A program made the translations under genes and the position numbers. The notes under the pieces are model-generated. The model was not told the origin of the DNA. It saw nothing but the letters and a program-made list of their open reading frames with translations, and ran no database searches. Below, piece after piece: positions 1-7,320 of a DNA stretch of 36,068 nucleotides (the stretch's first letter is position 1; the number at the start of each line of letters is the position of its first letter). Source of the DNA: Christensenella sp. UBA4263 (GTDB lineage: Bacteria > Bacillota > Clostridia > Christensenellales > Aristaeellaceae); NCBI GenBank assembly GCA_002395225.1, contig DGWH01000101.1, forward strand, positions 1-36,068. The letters are read 5' to 3'.

Positions 1-77
1 ATGAGAAGCTCCGCTTCGCTATCCGTGAGGGCGGCCGTACGGTCGGTTCCGGTGTTGTTACCAAGATCATTGAGTAA
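1..77 (+). CDS. tuf: elongation factor Tu, C-terminal end (partial)
   Basis: Only the last 24 complete codons are present, read in the frame starting at base 3 and stopping with TAA at 75-77. The translation ends in RFAIREGGRTVGSGVVTKII plus E, the conserved tail of bacterial EF-Tu, the GTPase that delivers aminoacyl-tRNA to the ribosome. The gene begins upstream of the window. A terminator follows 25 bases after the stop, so tuf ends its own transcription unit and is not cotranscribed with rpmG. Its position suggests that the str operon (rpsL-rpsG-fusA-tuf) lies to the left, which is inferred. Confidence 0.95.
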   Translation, partial: EKLRFAIREGGRTVGSGVVTKIIE

Positions 78-102
78 TACCCGGACGTAAATTCGAAAAA
101 AG

Positions 103-127
103 GAAGCTCTTCGGAGCTTCTTTTTTT
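103..127 (+). terminator. Rho-independent terminator after tuf
   Basis: A 7-bp stem GAAGCTC/GAGCTTC (103-109 with 114-120) closes a stable TTCG tetraloop and is followed by seven T (121-127). It is preceded by an A-run at 96-101. This is a textbook intrinsic terminator for tuf. Confidence 0.95.
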
Positions 128-287
128 GTGCCGGCCCGCAAAGCCCCGGCAGATGAAAACCTGCCAGGGAACTAAAACAAACAATGACGTAATAACGCCA
201 ATGTCTGACGGAAAAATGAGAAAATCGGGGAATACGAGAGAATTCAGGAAACTGAATAAAATATTTCAAAGTTTTGAAAAAAATGTG

Positions 288-316
288 TTGACAGCGCTCC
301 GGACCTGATGTACAAT
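288..316 (+). promoter_or_regulatory. SigA-type promoter for rpmG-secE-nusG
   Basis: The -35 box TTGACA (288-293) and the -10 box TACAAT (311-316) are separated by 17 bp. The 28 bases upstream are A/T-rich (259-287) and could act as an UP element. The rest of 128-378 holds no convincing gene. A small inverted repeat CCCCT/AGGGG lies in the transcribed leader at 336-350. Confidence 0.9.
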
Positions 317-378
317 GTGCAAGCATGTTTTGACACCCCTAATGAAGGGGATGTCTGATTTAGAAGGAGGTGTCTTGT

Positions 379-543
379 ATGGCGCAAGCAGGAGTACGTG
401 TGAAAGTCGTGCTGGCCTGTACCGAGTGCAAGCAGAGAAACTACAACACGATGAAGAATAAGCGGAACAATCCTGATCGTATTGAGATGCGGAAATATTG
501 CCGTTTCTGCAAAAAGCATACGGTTCATAAGGAAACCCGTTAA
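379..543 (+). CDS. rpmG: 50S ribosomal protein L33
   Basis: This 54-residue protein of the large ribosomal subunit starts MAQAGVRVKVVLACTECKQR and ends HKETR. Two Cys pairs, CTEC and CRFC, form a zinc ribbon, so this is the zinc-binding (C+) form of L33. The ATG at 379 has a strong GGAGG (366-370) eight bases upstream. It is the first gene after the 288-316 promoter and precedes secE, the usual Bacillota order. No tRNA-Trp gene lies between rpmG and secE, unlike some relatives. Identification is firm. Confidence 0.95.
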   Translation: MAQAGVRVKVVLACTECKQRNYNTMKNKRNNPDRIEMRKYCRFCKKHTVHKETR

Positions 544-578
544 TTCCATCTAGAGTACGAATAAGGATGTGAGAGAGA

Positions 579-839
579 ATGTCTGAGAAAAAAGAGGTGA
601 AGACCGAGAAGCCTGGTTTTTTGAGTCGCGCTTTCACATGGATCAAGAATCTGCCCGGAACGATTTCCGCAAGATTCAAAAACATGGTTGCCGAGCTTAA
701 AAAGGTTTCGTGGCCTACCCGTGAAGATTTGATGAATTATTCACTCGTCGTTATTGTATTCGTTGTGGCCCTTGCTTTGATTGTTGGCTTGCTGGATACA
801 GCTTCCTCATTCCTCGTCAGACAGCTGATCAGGCTGTAA
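579..839 (+). CDS. secE: preprotein translocase subunit SecE
   Basis: This 86-residue single-span protein clamps SecY in the SecYEG channel for protein export. A charged N-terminus (about residues 1-30) leads into the conserved amphipathic segment VAELKKVSWPTREDLMNYS (about 38-56). One membrane helix, VVIVFVVALALIVGLL, follows. The short length is typical for Gram-positive SecE. The ribosome binding site is a modest GAGAGAG. It sits 35 bases after rpmG and 21 bases before nusG in one operon. Confidence 0.97.
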   Translation: MSEKKEVKTEKPGFLSRAFTWIKNLPGTISARFKNMVAELKKVSWPTREDLMNYSLVVIVFVVALALIVGLLDTASSFLVRQLIRL

Positions 840-860
840 GAAGAGTCAGGAGGAGAATGC

Positions 861-1382
861 ATGGCAGAAGAACAGGCATTGTGGTATGTTGTCCATACCT
901 ATTCCGGGTATGAGAACAAAGTGGCAACCGATCTTCAGAAGACCGCTGCAAACAAGGGACTGACCGATTTGATTCAGGATGTGATGGTTCCGGTAGAGGA
1001 ATCCACGGAGATCAAAAACGGGAAGGAACATGTAGTGCAGCACAAGATCTTTCCGGGCTATGTACTGGTAAAGATGGTGAAGACGACGGAAACGTGGTAC
1101 GTCGTACGGAATACCCGGGGCGTAACCGGATTTGTCGGACCGGGGAGTGAACCGATTCCGCTGACGGATGAGGAATTTGTCCGGATGACACATACACATG
1201 GTACCGTTCGCTCTGACCTTGAAAAAGGTGACAAGGTTCGCATCAATGAGGGCGGCCTTGGCAATGCATCCGGTATCGTAGAAGAGGTTATCCCTGAACA
1301 GAAGAAGGTAAAGGTTGCCGTTGAGATACTCAACCGCGTCAATATTATTGAGGTTGACGTATCGCAGGTGGAAAAGCTATAA
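861..1382 (+). CDS. nusG: transcription termination/antitermination protein NusG
   Basis: This 173-residue RNA polymerase-associated factor modulates pausing and Rho termination and couples transcription to translation. The NGN domain is at about residues 6-110 and includes WYVVHTYSGYENKV and IFPGYVLVKM. The KOW domain is at about 120-170 and includes KGDKVRINEG. The ATG at 861 is seven bases after GGAGG (849-853). An out-of-frame ATG at 857 is ignored. The length matches the family. It continues the secE operon. Confidence 0.98.
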   Translation: MAEEQALWYVVHTYSGYENKVATDLQKTAANKGLTDLIQDVMVPVEESTEIKNGKEHVVQHKIFPGYVLVKMVKTTETWYVVRNTRGVTGFVGPGSEPIPLTDEEFVRMTHTHGTVRSDLEKGDKVRINEGGLGNASGIVEEVIPEQKKVKVAVEILNRVNIIEVDVSQVEKL

Positions 1383-1401
1383 TTCCATCTTCAAGAAAGA
1401 C

Positions 1402-1448
1402 AAAATCCGGAGCAATCCGGTTTTGCAGACAGTCCGGCCTGTCCGGAC
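1402..1448 (+). promoter_or_regulatory. two hairpins in the nusG-rplK spacer
   Basis: The 118-base spacer contains CCGGA/TCCGG (1407-1411 with 1416-1420), flanked by AAAA and TTTT, then GTCCGG/CCGGAC (1432-1437 with 1443-1448). The first resembles a weak intrinsic terminator or processing site. It could lower readthrough from nusG or belong to an rplK leader. I see no good promoter here, so rplK-rplA is probably fed from upstream. The function is inferred. Confidence 0.4.
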
Positions 1449-1500
1449 GTGGGAGGAACAGTCCGTTCCGCATCACCACTTATTTTAGGAGGAAAAAGTC

Positions 1501-1929
1501 ATGGCAAAGAAAGTTACTGGCATGATTAAACTGCAGGTTCCTGCCGGAAAAGCCAATCCGGCCCCGCCTATTGGTCCTGCACTTGGTCAGCATGGCGTCA
1601 ACATTCCGGGATTCTGCAAGGAATTCAATGAGCGTACCAAGAACGATATCGGCATGATCATCCCTGTGGTCATCACCGTCTATTCCGATCGTACCTTTAC
1701 GTTCATCACCAAGACGCCGCCGGTTCCGGTTTTGATTAAGAAGGCGCTGAACATTGAGACCGCCAGCGGTGTTCCCAACAGGAACAAGGTTGGCAAGCTG
1801 ACGCAGGCTCAGGTTCGTGAGATCGCTGAGAAGAAGATGCCTGACCTCAATGCCGGCAGCATTGAAGCTGCAATGAGCATGGTCAAGGGTACTGCCCGCT
1901 CCATGGGTGTTACCGTTGCAGAGGACTAA
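1501..1929 (+). CDS. rplK: 50S ribosomal protein L11
   Basis: This 142-residue protein binds the GTPase-associated region of 23S rRNA and takes part in factor binding and the stringent response. The N-terminal proline-rich segment LQVPAGKANPAPPIGPALGQ and the rRNA-binding C-terminal domain (about 70-140) are intact. The ATG at 1501 follows AGGAGG at normal spacing. rplA follows 87 bases downstream. Length and sequence are standard. Confidence 0.98.
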   Translation: MAKKVTGMIKLQVPAGKANPAPPIGPALGQHGVNIPGFCKEFNERTKNDIGMIIPVVITVYSDRTFTFITKTPPVPVLIKKALNIETASGVPNRNKVGKLTQAQVREIAEKKMPDLNAGSIEAAMSMVKGTARSMGVTVAED

Positions 1930-2016
1930 TCAGTAGTCTGTTGCCTTTCACCATTCCCGAGAGGGATAGAATGTTGTGGGAGGGTTTAAACCGTTTGTAC
2001 CACAAGGAGGATAAAA

Positions 2017-2706
2017 ATGAAACACGGTAAAAAGTATATTGAGAGCGCCAAGCTGATTGAGAGCGGCAAGCTCTATGATCCCGAAGAGGCTGTAAAGCTT
2101 GCTCTTCAGACCGCCAAAACCAAGTTCGATGAGACCCTCGAGATTTCCGTCCGTCTGGGCGTTGATCCCCGGCAGGCTGACCAGCAGGTCCGCGGTGCCG
2201 TCGTACTTCCGCACGGAACCGGCAAGAAGGTCCGCGTCCTGGTCTTCGCCAAGGGTGATCAGGCAAAGGCGGCTGAGGCTGCCGGTGCGGATTATGTCGG
2301 CGCTGAGGAACTGGTTGCCAAGATCCAGGGTGAGAACTGGTTCGATTTCGATGTGGTCGTCGCTACCCCGAACATGATGGGTGTGGTCGGCCGTCTCGGT
2401 AAAGTTCTGGGCCCGAAAGGACTCATGCCGAACCCGAAGAGCGGAACGGTTACCATGGACGTGGCCAAGGCCATCGCTGACATCAAAGCCGGTAAAGTTG
2501 AGTATCGTCTCGACAAGCAGGCCATCATTCACTGCCCCATCGGAAAGAAGTCCTTTACCGCTGAGCAGCTGACCGAGAACCTGAATGCCCTGATGACCGC
2601 GATCGTCCGCGCGAAGCCGGCTGCTGCCAAGGGTATCTACATCCGCAGCGCAGTTCTTTCCGCGACCATGGGCCCCGGAATCAAGCTGAACGCTCTTAAG
2701 TTCTGA
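2017..2706 (+). CDS. rplA: 50S ribosomal protein L1
   Basis: This 229-residue protein forms the L1 stalk, which helps release deacylated tRNA. In many bacteria it also represses its own operon by binding mRNA. Conserved segments include VRGAVVLPHGTGK, VGRLGKVLGPKGLMPNPKSG and the C-terminal GPGIKLN. It starts at ATG 2017 after AAGGAGG. The 87-base spacer before it could hold an L1 operator, but I cannot identify one with confidence. The stop at 2704-2706 is followed by the independent rplJ promoter. Confidence 0.98.
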   Translation: MKHGKKYIESAKLIESGKLYDPEEAVKLALQTAKTKFDETLEISVRLGVDPRQADQQVRGAVVLPHGTGKKVRVLVFAKGDQAKAAEAAGADYVGAEELVAKIQGENWFDFDVVVATPNMMGVVGRLGKVLGPKGLMPNPKSGTVTMDVAKAIADIKAGKVEYRLDKQAIIHCPIGKKSFTAEQLTENLNALMTAIVRAKPAAAKGIYIRSAVLSATMGPGIKLNALKF

Positions 2707-2731
2707 TATACCGGGAAATTTTCATCATTTC

Positions 2732-2760
2732 TTGACACATCGATCAAGGGATGATATACT
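2732..2760 (+). promoter_or_regulatory. promoter of the rplJ-rplL operon
   Basis: TTGACA (2732-2737) and TATACT (2755-2760) are separated by 17 bp. An extended TGn lies at 2752-2754, directly before the -10 box. Transcription should begin near 2767 and give a leader of about 155 nt before rplJ. Confidence 0.9.
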
Positions 2761-2766
2761 GTCTGC

Positions 2767-2923
2767 CGATTGAAAAGTCAGTGCCAAAGACAGCCGGCGA
2801 TGCATGGCATCATAAAGGATTTTTCCTGCCAGCCGAGGTGCGAGTGAGCAATTGATTGTTATTGCCCTTGCGCCCTGCGCAGGGGCTTTTCTTTCGGACC
2901 AATCGAGGAAGGAGGAAATGACA
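2767..2923 (+). promoter_or_regulatory. L10 ribosomal leader RNA
   Basis: The leader contains the conserved CCAAAGACAGCCGG (2782-2795) and CCTGCCAGCCGAGGTG (2825-2840) segments known from the Bacillota L10 leader, where the L10(L12)4 complex binds its own mRNA. It ends in a 10-bp hairpin (2864-2873 with 2877-2886, loop CCT) followed by TTTTCTTT. That fits feedback by premature termination when ribosomal protein is in excess. The element class is established knowledge; its activity here is inferred. Confidence 0.85.
2864..2894 (+). terminator. attenuator terminator in the L10 leader
   Basis: The stem GCCCTTGCGC/GCGCAGGGGC with a 3-nt loop is followed by TTTTCTTT. It lies 30 bases before the rplJ start and would stop transcription unless the leader adopts the alternative fold. 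Confidence 0.8.
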
Positions 2924-3445
2924 ATGTCTTCTAATCTTGAAGCGAAAAAGACACTTGTGGCCGAGATTGAGGAGAAGATTGACAAAGCAGAGTCTATTGT
3001 CGTCGTCGAATATTCCGGTCTGACCGTGGAGGCGGTTACCGCTCTTCGCGCAAAGTGTCGTGCAGCAGGCGTTGAGTACTGTGTGTTCAAGAACACGTTG
3101 GTCCGCCGTGCACTAGCTAACAAGGGAATCGAGATTGATTCCAAGCTGCTTGAAGGTCCGAACGCATATGTGTTCAGTGAGAAGGATCCGGTTTCCGGCC
3201 CGAAGATCATCAAGGAGTTTATTGCAGGCGCTGAGAAGGACAAAAAGACTTCTCCGCTCACCATTAAGACAGGCGTTATGGATGGTGAGGTGCAGACCGT
3301 TGAGCAGATTAAGGCTCTGGCCGATATTCTGCCGCGCGAGCAGCTCATTGCCAAGATTATGGGCTGCCTGAATTCTCAGGCGACCGCACTTGCTTATGTC
3401 ATTCAGGCGATCGTCGACAAAAAGTCCGCCGCCGGAGAGCAGTAA
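2924..3445 (+). CDS. rplJ: 50S ribosomal protein L10
   Basis: This 173-residue stalk base protein anchors L7/L12 dimers to the ribosome and acts as autoregulator with them. The start is the ATG at 2924 (MSSNLEAKKTLV), eight bases after GGAGG (2911-2915). The ATG at 2918 is only two bases from that site, and longer upstream extensions run into the leader terminator. The rRNA-binding N-terminal domain includes VVVEYSGLTVEAVTALRAKC, and the C-terminal helix binds L7/L12. rplL follows after 42 bases. Confidence 0.97.
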   Translation: MSSNLEAKKTLVAEIEEKIDKAESIVVVEYSGLTVEAVTALRAKCRAAGVEYCVFKNTLVRRALANKGIEIDSKLLEGPNAYVFSEKDPVSGPKIIKEFIAGAEKDKKTSPLTIKTGVMDGEVQTVEQIKALADILPREQLIAKIMGCLNSQATALAYVIQAIVDKKSAAGEQ

Positions 3446-3487
3446 GCAGACTGACTGTGACAAAGACTTTTTATGGAGGAACATAAA

Positions 3488-3862
3488 ATGGAAATTAATG
3501 AGATCGTATCCGCGATTGAAGGCTTGACTCTGATTCAGGCTTCTGAGCTTGTGAAGGCTCTCGAAGAGAAGTTCGGCGTTTCTGCCGCTGCTCCTGTTGC
3601 TGCTGCCGGTGTTGCTGGTGCTGCCGCTCCTGCTGCTGAGGAGAAGACCGAGTTTGATGTTGTTCTGACCGGCTTTGATGCTGCGAAGAAGGTTGCCGTT
3701 ATCAAGGCAGTTCGTGAGGTCGTTTCCGGACTGGGACTCAAGGAAGCCAAGGACATGGTCGAAGGCGCTCCGAAGACCCTCAAGGAAGGCGTCAGCAAGG
3801 ACGAGGCCGAGGAAGTCAAGAAGAAGATCACCGAGGCCGGCGGTACCGTCGAAATCAAGTAA
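3488..3862 (+). CDS. rplL: 50S ribosomal protein L7/L12
   Basis: This 124-residue stalk protein recruits translation factors. It has the N-terminal dimerisation domain MEINEIVSAIEGLTLIQ, an Ala-rich hinge (about 36-55) and the C-terminal factor-binding domain FDVVLTGFDAAKKVAVIKAV. The ATG at 3488 lies eight bases after GGAGG (3475-3479). A longer reading from 3473 would include that site and is rejected. A terminator follows directly. rpoB, the usual next gene, is absent. Confidence 0.98.
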   Translation: MEINEIVSAIEGLTLIQASELVKALEEKFGVSAAAPVAAAGVAGAAAPAAEEKTEFDVVLTGFDAAKKVAVIKAVREVVSGLGLKEAKDMVEGAPKTLKEGVSKDEAEEVKKKITEAGGTVEIK

Positions 3863-3873
3863 TTCGGATAAAA

Positions 3874-3903
3874 GGAAGAAGGTCAACAGCCTTCTTCCTT
3901 TTT
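3874..3903 (+). terminator. terminator after rplL
   Basis: The 9-bp stem GGAAGAAGG/CCTTCTTCC (3874-3882 with 3890-3898) has a 7-nt loop and a T-tract (3899-3903). It closes the rplJ-rplL operon. Confidence 0.92.
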
Positions 3904-3969
3904 GCATTTGCCGGAAATTCCTGAAAAGCGGCGGGAGAGAAGGAGGATGCCTTCGGGGCAGGGCATCAC

Positions 3970-3998
3970 TTGACTTTTGACGTAATACTTGATATCAT
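3970..3998 (+). promoter_or_regulatory. promoter for the TrhA-like gene
   Basis: TTGACT (3970-3975) and TATCAT (3993-3998) are separated by 17 bp, about 45 bases before the start codon. Confidence 0.65.
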
Positions 3999-4042
3999 TG
4001 CATCTGGTAATGAATACTAGATAAAGCGCGAGGTGGTACTGT

Positions 4043-4714
4043 ATGACACGGACAAAGCTGATGGAGCGCCAGATGCCGTCCTATTCAAGAAAAGAAGAAC
4101 GAATCAATATGATCACCCATATTGTGGGCGGTGGAATTGCCATTGCGGCACTGGTTCTGTGCATTATCCGTTCCGCCGTTCATCACAGCGGAGTGGGGAT
4201 TGGCAGCTCGATTGTGTTCGGAATTTCCATGATTCTCCTGTATACCATGTCCAGCGTCTATCATGGACTGCATGACGGAAAAGGCAAGCGGGTGATGCAG
4301 GTTCTTGATCACTGCTCGGTCTATATTCTGATTGCGGGCAGCTATACGCCGGTGCTCCTGTGCGGGATTGCCCGGGAGGAGCCGGTCACGGCGTGGGTGC
4401 TGTTCGGGATTGTCTGGGGGCTGGCGGCCGTGGCGATTGTGCTGAACAGCATTGATCTGAGAAGCTTCCGGCATCTGTCCATGGCTCTGTATCTGGGGAT
4501 GGGCTGGACCATTATTACCCGCCTTCCCGTCCTGATCCGGACCATCGGGAAAACCGGGTTTCTTCTCATTTTGGCCGGCGGGATTCTTTACACCATCGGA
4601 GCAGCACTGTATAATATGGGAAAGAAAAAACCGTATATGCATTCGGTCTTTCATATCTTTGTTGTCGCAGGTTCCATCTGTCATATCCTGGCGATTCTGC
4701 TGTACGTCCTGTAA
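4043..4714 (+). CDS. trhA: hemolysin III / TrhA family membrane protein
   Basis: This 223-residue integral membrane protein has about seven predicted helices. It carries the family signature: an N-terminal cytoplasmic EERINMITHIVGGGIA, then SSVYHGL and LDHCSVYILIAGSYTPVLL, and a C-terminal HSVFHIFVVAGSICH. The conserved Ser, His and Asp residues match the metal-binding core of the PAQR/hemolysin III superfamily. The role is membrane lipid or stress homeostasis in described members; haemolysis is not implied. ATG 4043 follows GAGGTGG. It appears to be a single-gene unit, with no hairpin terminator in the 93 bases before the PucR gene, so some readthrough is possible. Confidence 0.85.
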   Translation: MTRTKLMERQMPSYSRKEERINMITHIVGGGIAIAALVLCIIRSAVHHSGVGIGSSIVFGISMILLYTMSSVYHGLHDGKGKRVMQVLDHCSVYILIAGSYTPVLLCGIAREEPVTAWVLFGIVWGLAAVAIVLNSIDLRSFRHLSMALYLGMGWTIITRLPVLIRTIGKTGFLLILAGGILYTIGAALYNMGKKKPYMHSVFHIFVVAGSICHILAILLYVL

Positions 4715-4807
4715 ATGACAGCCTGAACCCTCTGAGAACAGGGGATAGTCCGGTTCCTCCCGGCAATGGAGCAGACCGATGCACGGACTCATAAGGGAGG
4801 ACTGACA

Positions 4808-5971
4808 ATGATCTACATCAAGGAACTCCTCCGTTTGAAAAACATTGAGAATCTTCGGCTGATCGCCGGTGAAAGCGGAATGGAACGCTCCGTATCCTCG
4901 GTGGTGCTGTATGAATATGATTCCTCTCATGTGCTGCTTCCGGATTTTTACGAGGGGGATCTGGTCCTGACCACCCTGGCGTATGCCCGCGGCGAGCCGG
5001 ATCTCGTCAGCGAGTCCCTCATGGCGCTGCTCAATCAGAAAGTGGCGGGAATTCTGATTAAAACGGCCTACTTTTCCGAAGTGCCCCAGGAGGTGCTCTC
5101 CCTGGCGGACAATTTCGGAACGCCGGTTTTTCTCTTTGACAGGACCTATATTGAGGATGCGCTCCTTCAGGTGACGGATCTGATCCGCGGAAACAGCCGT
5201 TTCAGAGGGTATGAGAAGGATATCGCCGCCCTGATGAAAGGGGATCTGACCAAGACACAGGTTCGTGAGAAGCTGAAGAACATGAATCTCGGATCTCTGG
5301 GGAGCTTTGAATGCTTCTGCATTCATCCGGATGGGCCCATGAGTGTCTATGAAGCGCTGATTCTGAGCGGCATCGAGCAGAACCATGAACTGGAAAAGGA
5401 CTACCTGTTCATGGAGGCGGATCAGACGATGGTGATCCTCCACCAGATTCGGGGGAACGGGTCGCTGACCGGAAAAGACGCGTTAAATGCGCTGTGCGGT
5501 TCGCTTGGACTGACAGACGGGCTGCGGCAGCAGTGCAGTATCGGGATCAGCGGCCTCAGGGACAATCAGTTTGAAATCGGGAACGCGCTGGTAGAGGCCA
5601 TGGTCGCCTCGAAAGCCTCGGGGCACCGGCGGAATCAGCTGGTTCATGCGGATGAACTGGGGATCGATGCGTATCTGTTTCCGTTGCTGCATAACCGGTT
5701 TGTCGTTCATCGCTGTATGGAGGATTATGCGCGGCTGCAAAGTTATGACCGGGAGAATCATGCCTCTCTGGCAGAGACCGCCCGAATTTTCATTGAAAGT
5801 GATCTTGATGTCACTGAGACGGCGGAAAAGCTGTATCAGCATACCAATACCGTACGTTACAGACTGCGGAAAATCCGTTCCCTGATCAACTGTGATTCGG
5901 ATGCGACGTTTCACGCGATGCTGTACCTGATTATTACCCTGAATAAATGGATTGATCTGGAAGGCGTTTAG
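4808..5971 (+). CDS. PucR family transcriptional regulator
   Basis: This 387-residue regulator has an N-terminal PucR ligand-sensing domain (about 1-120; MIYIKELLRLKNIENLRLIAG). A central CdaR/GGDEF-like region (about 150-285) follows. A C-terminal helix-turn-helix (about 325-380) contains DVTETAEKLYQHTNTVRYRL. The family activates purine catabolism, sugar-diacid or amino-acid pathways in response to small molecules. The ATG at 4808 has GGGAGG (4795-4800) seven bases upstream; longer readings have no site. It has its own terminator. The target is unknown: the adjacent downstream operon is a metal-ATPase cluster, while purine-like enzymes lie far away at 32-36 kb. Confidence 0.85.
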   Translation: MIYIKELLRLKNIENLRLIAGESGMERSVSSVVLYEYDSSHVLLPDFYEGDLVLTTLAYARGEPDLVSESLMALLNQKVAGILIKTAYFSEVPQEVLSLADNFGTPVFLFDRTYIEDALLQVTDLIRGNSRFRGYEKDIAALMKGDLTKTQVREKLKNMNLGSLGSFECFCIHPDGPMSVYEALILSGIEQNHELEKDYLFMEADQTMVILHQIRGNGSLTGKDALNALCGSLGLTDGLRQQCSIGISGLRDNQFEIGNALVEAMVASKASGHRRNQLVHADELGIDAYLFPLLHNRFVVHRCMEDYARLQSYDRENHASLAETARIFIESDLDVTETAEKLYQHTNTVRYRLRKIRSLINCDSDATFHAMLYLIITLNKWIDLEGV

Positions 5972-6007
5972 GAAGCCGGCCTGGCATGCCTCACGCCGGG
6001 ACAGTTA

Positions 6008-6038
6008 ACTGAGTGAACATGTTTCACTCAGTCTTTTT
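6008..6038 (+). terminator. terminator after the PucR gene
   Basis: The 10-bp stem ACTGAGTGAA/TTCACTCAGT (6008-6017 with 6023-6032) has loop CATGT and is followed by CTTTTT. Confidence 0.93.
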
Positions 6039-6108
6039 CTGTCGGGAAAAGGTCCTGCCCGTGCACTTGTCTAATGTTGACCTCTTGTCACATCAGGAAT
6101 TTTATGGA

Positions 6109-6138
6109 TTGTAAAGACAGTCAATATTGGGATATAAT
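6109..6138 (+). promoter_or_regulatory. promoter of the metal-ATPase cluster
   Basis: A perfect -10 box TATAAT (6133-6138) lies 18 bp after TTGTAA (6109-6114). It is the only good promoter before the five-gene cluster and predicts a 5' leader of about 225 nt. Confidence 0.75.
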
Positions 6139-6144
6139 CCTCTT

Positions 6145-6369
6145 TTAAGGAAGCAGATGAAGCCGATGTATCATCCGGCTTCGATCGGGAAAAGCGTGTG
6201 ATTCCTGTTCCGGCCGGAGGTCCTGAATCCGGGAACAGGTGAGGAAATCATCCATACGCTGTGCACGGTCCGGCCGCTGCCCTGAACGGCGGCAGGGTGG
6301 TGTGTCAGGCGGTGGACTGAGGAAAGGAGGAAAGAAAACACGGGCTTTTACAGACCGGTTTTCCTTTCA
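6145..6369 (+). promoter_or_regulatory. long structured 5' leader of the metal-ATPase cluster
   Basis: I see no coding sequence here, but several helices. GAAGCCGATG pairs with CAT-C-CGGCTTC (6159-6168 with 6172-6182, one bulge). CCTGTTCC pairs with GGAACAGG (6204-6211 with 6232-6239). CTGCC pairs with GGCAG near 6279-6296. A last hairpin (6335-6362) lies between the Shine-Dalgarno GGAGG (6326-6330) and the ATG. It may be a cis-acting sensor or translational control element. It matches no riboswitch class that I can recognise. Confidence 0.45.
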
Positions 6370-6933
6370 ATGATGAACAAGGTATGGATCGCAGCGGCAG
6401 TGGGAACCGTTCTGAGTGTTGCCGCAGGCATTAACCGCAGCGGCACGGGACTGCCGTCATTTCGGAACGTATGCGAGGTGCGTGCCTCCATTCCGGGCAG
6501 AATGCGGCTGTATATTCCTGAGCTGACCCGAAACAGGGAACAGACTGAGGATATGCTTGAGAAAATGAACAGCATTGAGGCCATTCAGTCGATCAGTGTC
6601 AATCCGACACTTTCGACCCTTCTGGTCCGGTATGATGCCGGACAGGTGGAGCCGGCCGTGATTGAGGGGGCCATTATCCGCCTGATGAATCTGGATATGC
6701 AGATTGACCGGAAAGAACTGTCGAAACTGCAGGAGAAGCTGCAGATGATCCTGCAGGCACTGGACCGGACGCTGCTGGATGCAACCGACGGCTGGGTTGA
6801 TACCCGAATGGCGGCATCCGGAACACTGCTGGCACTGGGCCTCTCCAAAGGAATAAAAGGCGGATTCCTTCTGCCGGGAGCGGCAACGCTTCTGTGGTGG
6901 GCCGCCAATGTGGCAAAAAGAGGAAAAGAATGA
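6370..6933 (+). CDS. HMA2-like domain membrane protein (cluster gene 1)
   Basis: This 187-residue protein has an N-terminal hydrophobic segment (about 5-20), then an HMA-like fold with the motif SIPGRMRLYIP (40-50) and STLLVRYDAG (about 82-91). An amphipathic region follows, with two C-terminal hydrophobic stretches (about 144-178) around GIKGGFLLPGAATLLWW. The classical HMA metal ligands CxxC are absent. The motif recurs in the next three products, so the domains are probably paralogous partners of the ATPase. The start is uncertain: ATG 6370 or 6373 has no adjacent ribosome binding site, and the nearest GGAGG (6326-6330) is separated by a hairpin. The stop overlaps the next start by ATGA. 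The function is unknown. Confidence 0.7.
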   Translation: MMNKVWIAAAVGTVLSVAAGINRSGTGLPSFRNVCEVRASIPGRMRLYIPELTRNREQTEDMLEKMNSIEAIQSISVNPTLSTLLVRYDAGQVEPAVIEGAIIRLMNLDMQIDRKELSKLQEKLQMILQALDRTLLDATDGWVDTRMAASGTLLALGLSKGIKGGFLLPGAATLLWWAANVAKRGKE

Positions 6934-7307
6934 ACCGGATAGAGGAAGCGCTGCTCAGAAGAGTCCTGAAACCAACTGTTGCAGCGGATATTCCCGGGCA
7001 TCTTCGGCTGCGGTTTCCCCTGTATAAGAAACTGCCGGAAACGGTGAAACCCTATCTGCACTACATCGGACCGGCCATGCAGCTGCTGTCCGGGGTGCAG
7101 GGAGCGCAGTACAATCCGGTGACCGGAACGCTCCTGATCCGCTATGAGCCGAACGTGACCGGGAAACGGCAGATTTTTGAGTGGATTCGCGTTCTGACGG
7201 ATGAGGGAATTCGCGGTGTGGATGATCGTTCCCTTTACCTGATGAATGAAAATCAGATCGTGGAAACGATAAAAGCCCGCCTGCTGGCGCAGCTGCCACA
7301 GATTTGA
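6930..7307 (+). CDS. HMA2-like domain protein (cluster gene 2)
   Basis: This 125-residue soluble protein starts MNRIEEALLRRVLKPTVAAD. The shared motif IPGHLRLRFP is at 21-30 (His replaces Arg), with GTLLIRYEP further on (about 68-76). It is essentially a single HMA-like domain with no Cys ligands. The ATG at 6930 overlaps the TGA of the previous gene and follows GAGG (6920-6923) at six bases, so translation is coupled. The ATPase gene starts 14 bases later. It may act as a chaperone or docking subunit for the ATPase; this is inferred from context only. Confidence 0.75.
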   Translation: MNRIEEALLRRVLKPTVAADIPGHLRLRFPLYKKLPETVKPYLHYIGPAMQLLSGVQGAQYNPVTGTLLIRYEPNVTGKRQIFEWIRVLTDEGIRGVDDRSLYLMNENQIVETIKARLLAQLPQI

Positions 7308-7320
7308 AAGGGTGAGTTGA

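Noticed and set aside
126..308. 60-codon open frame upstream of rpmG
   Set aside because: It has no ribosome binding site and its end overlaps the -35 box of the rpmG promoter.
544..578. tRNA-Trp between rpmG and secE, as in some relatives
   Set aside because: The spacer is only 35 bases and cannot hold a tRNA.
2852..2923. Longer N-terminus for L10
   Set aside because: It would place coding sequence over the leader terminator; the ATG at 2924 has the correct site spacing and the conserved L10 start.
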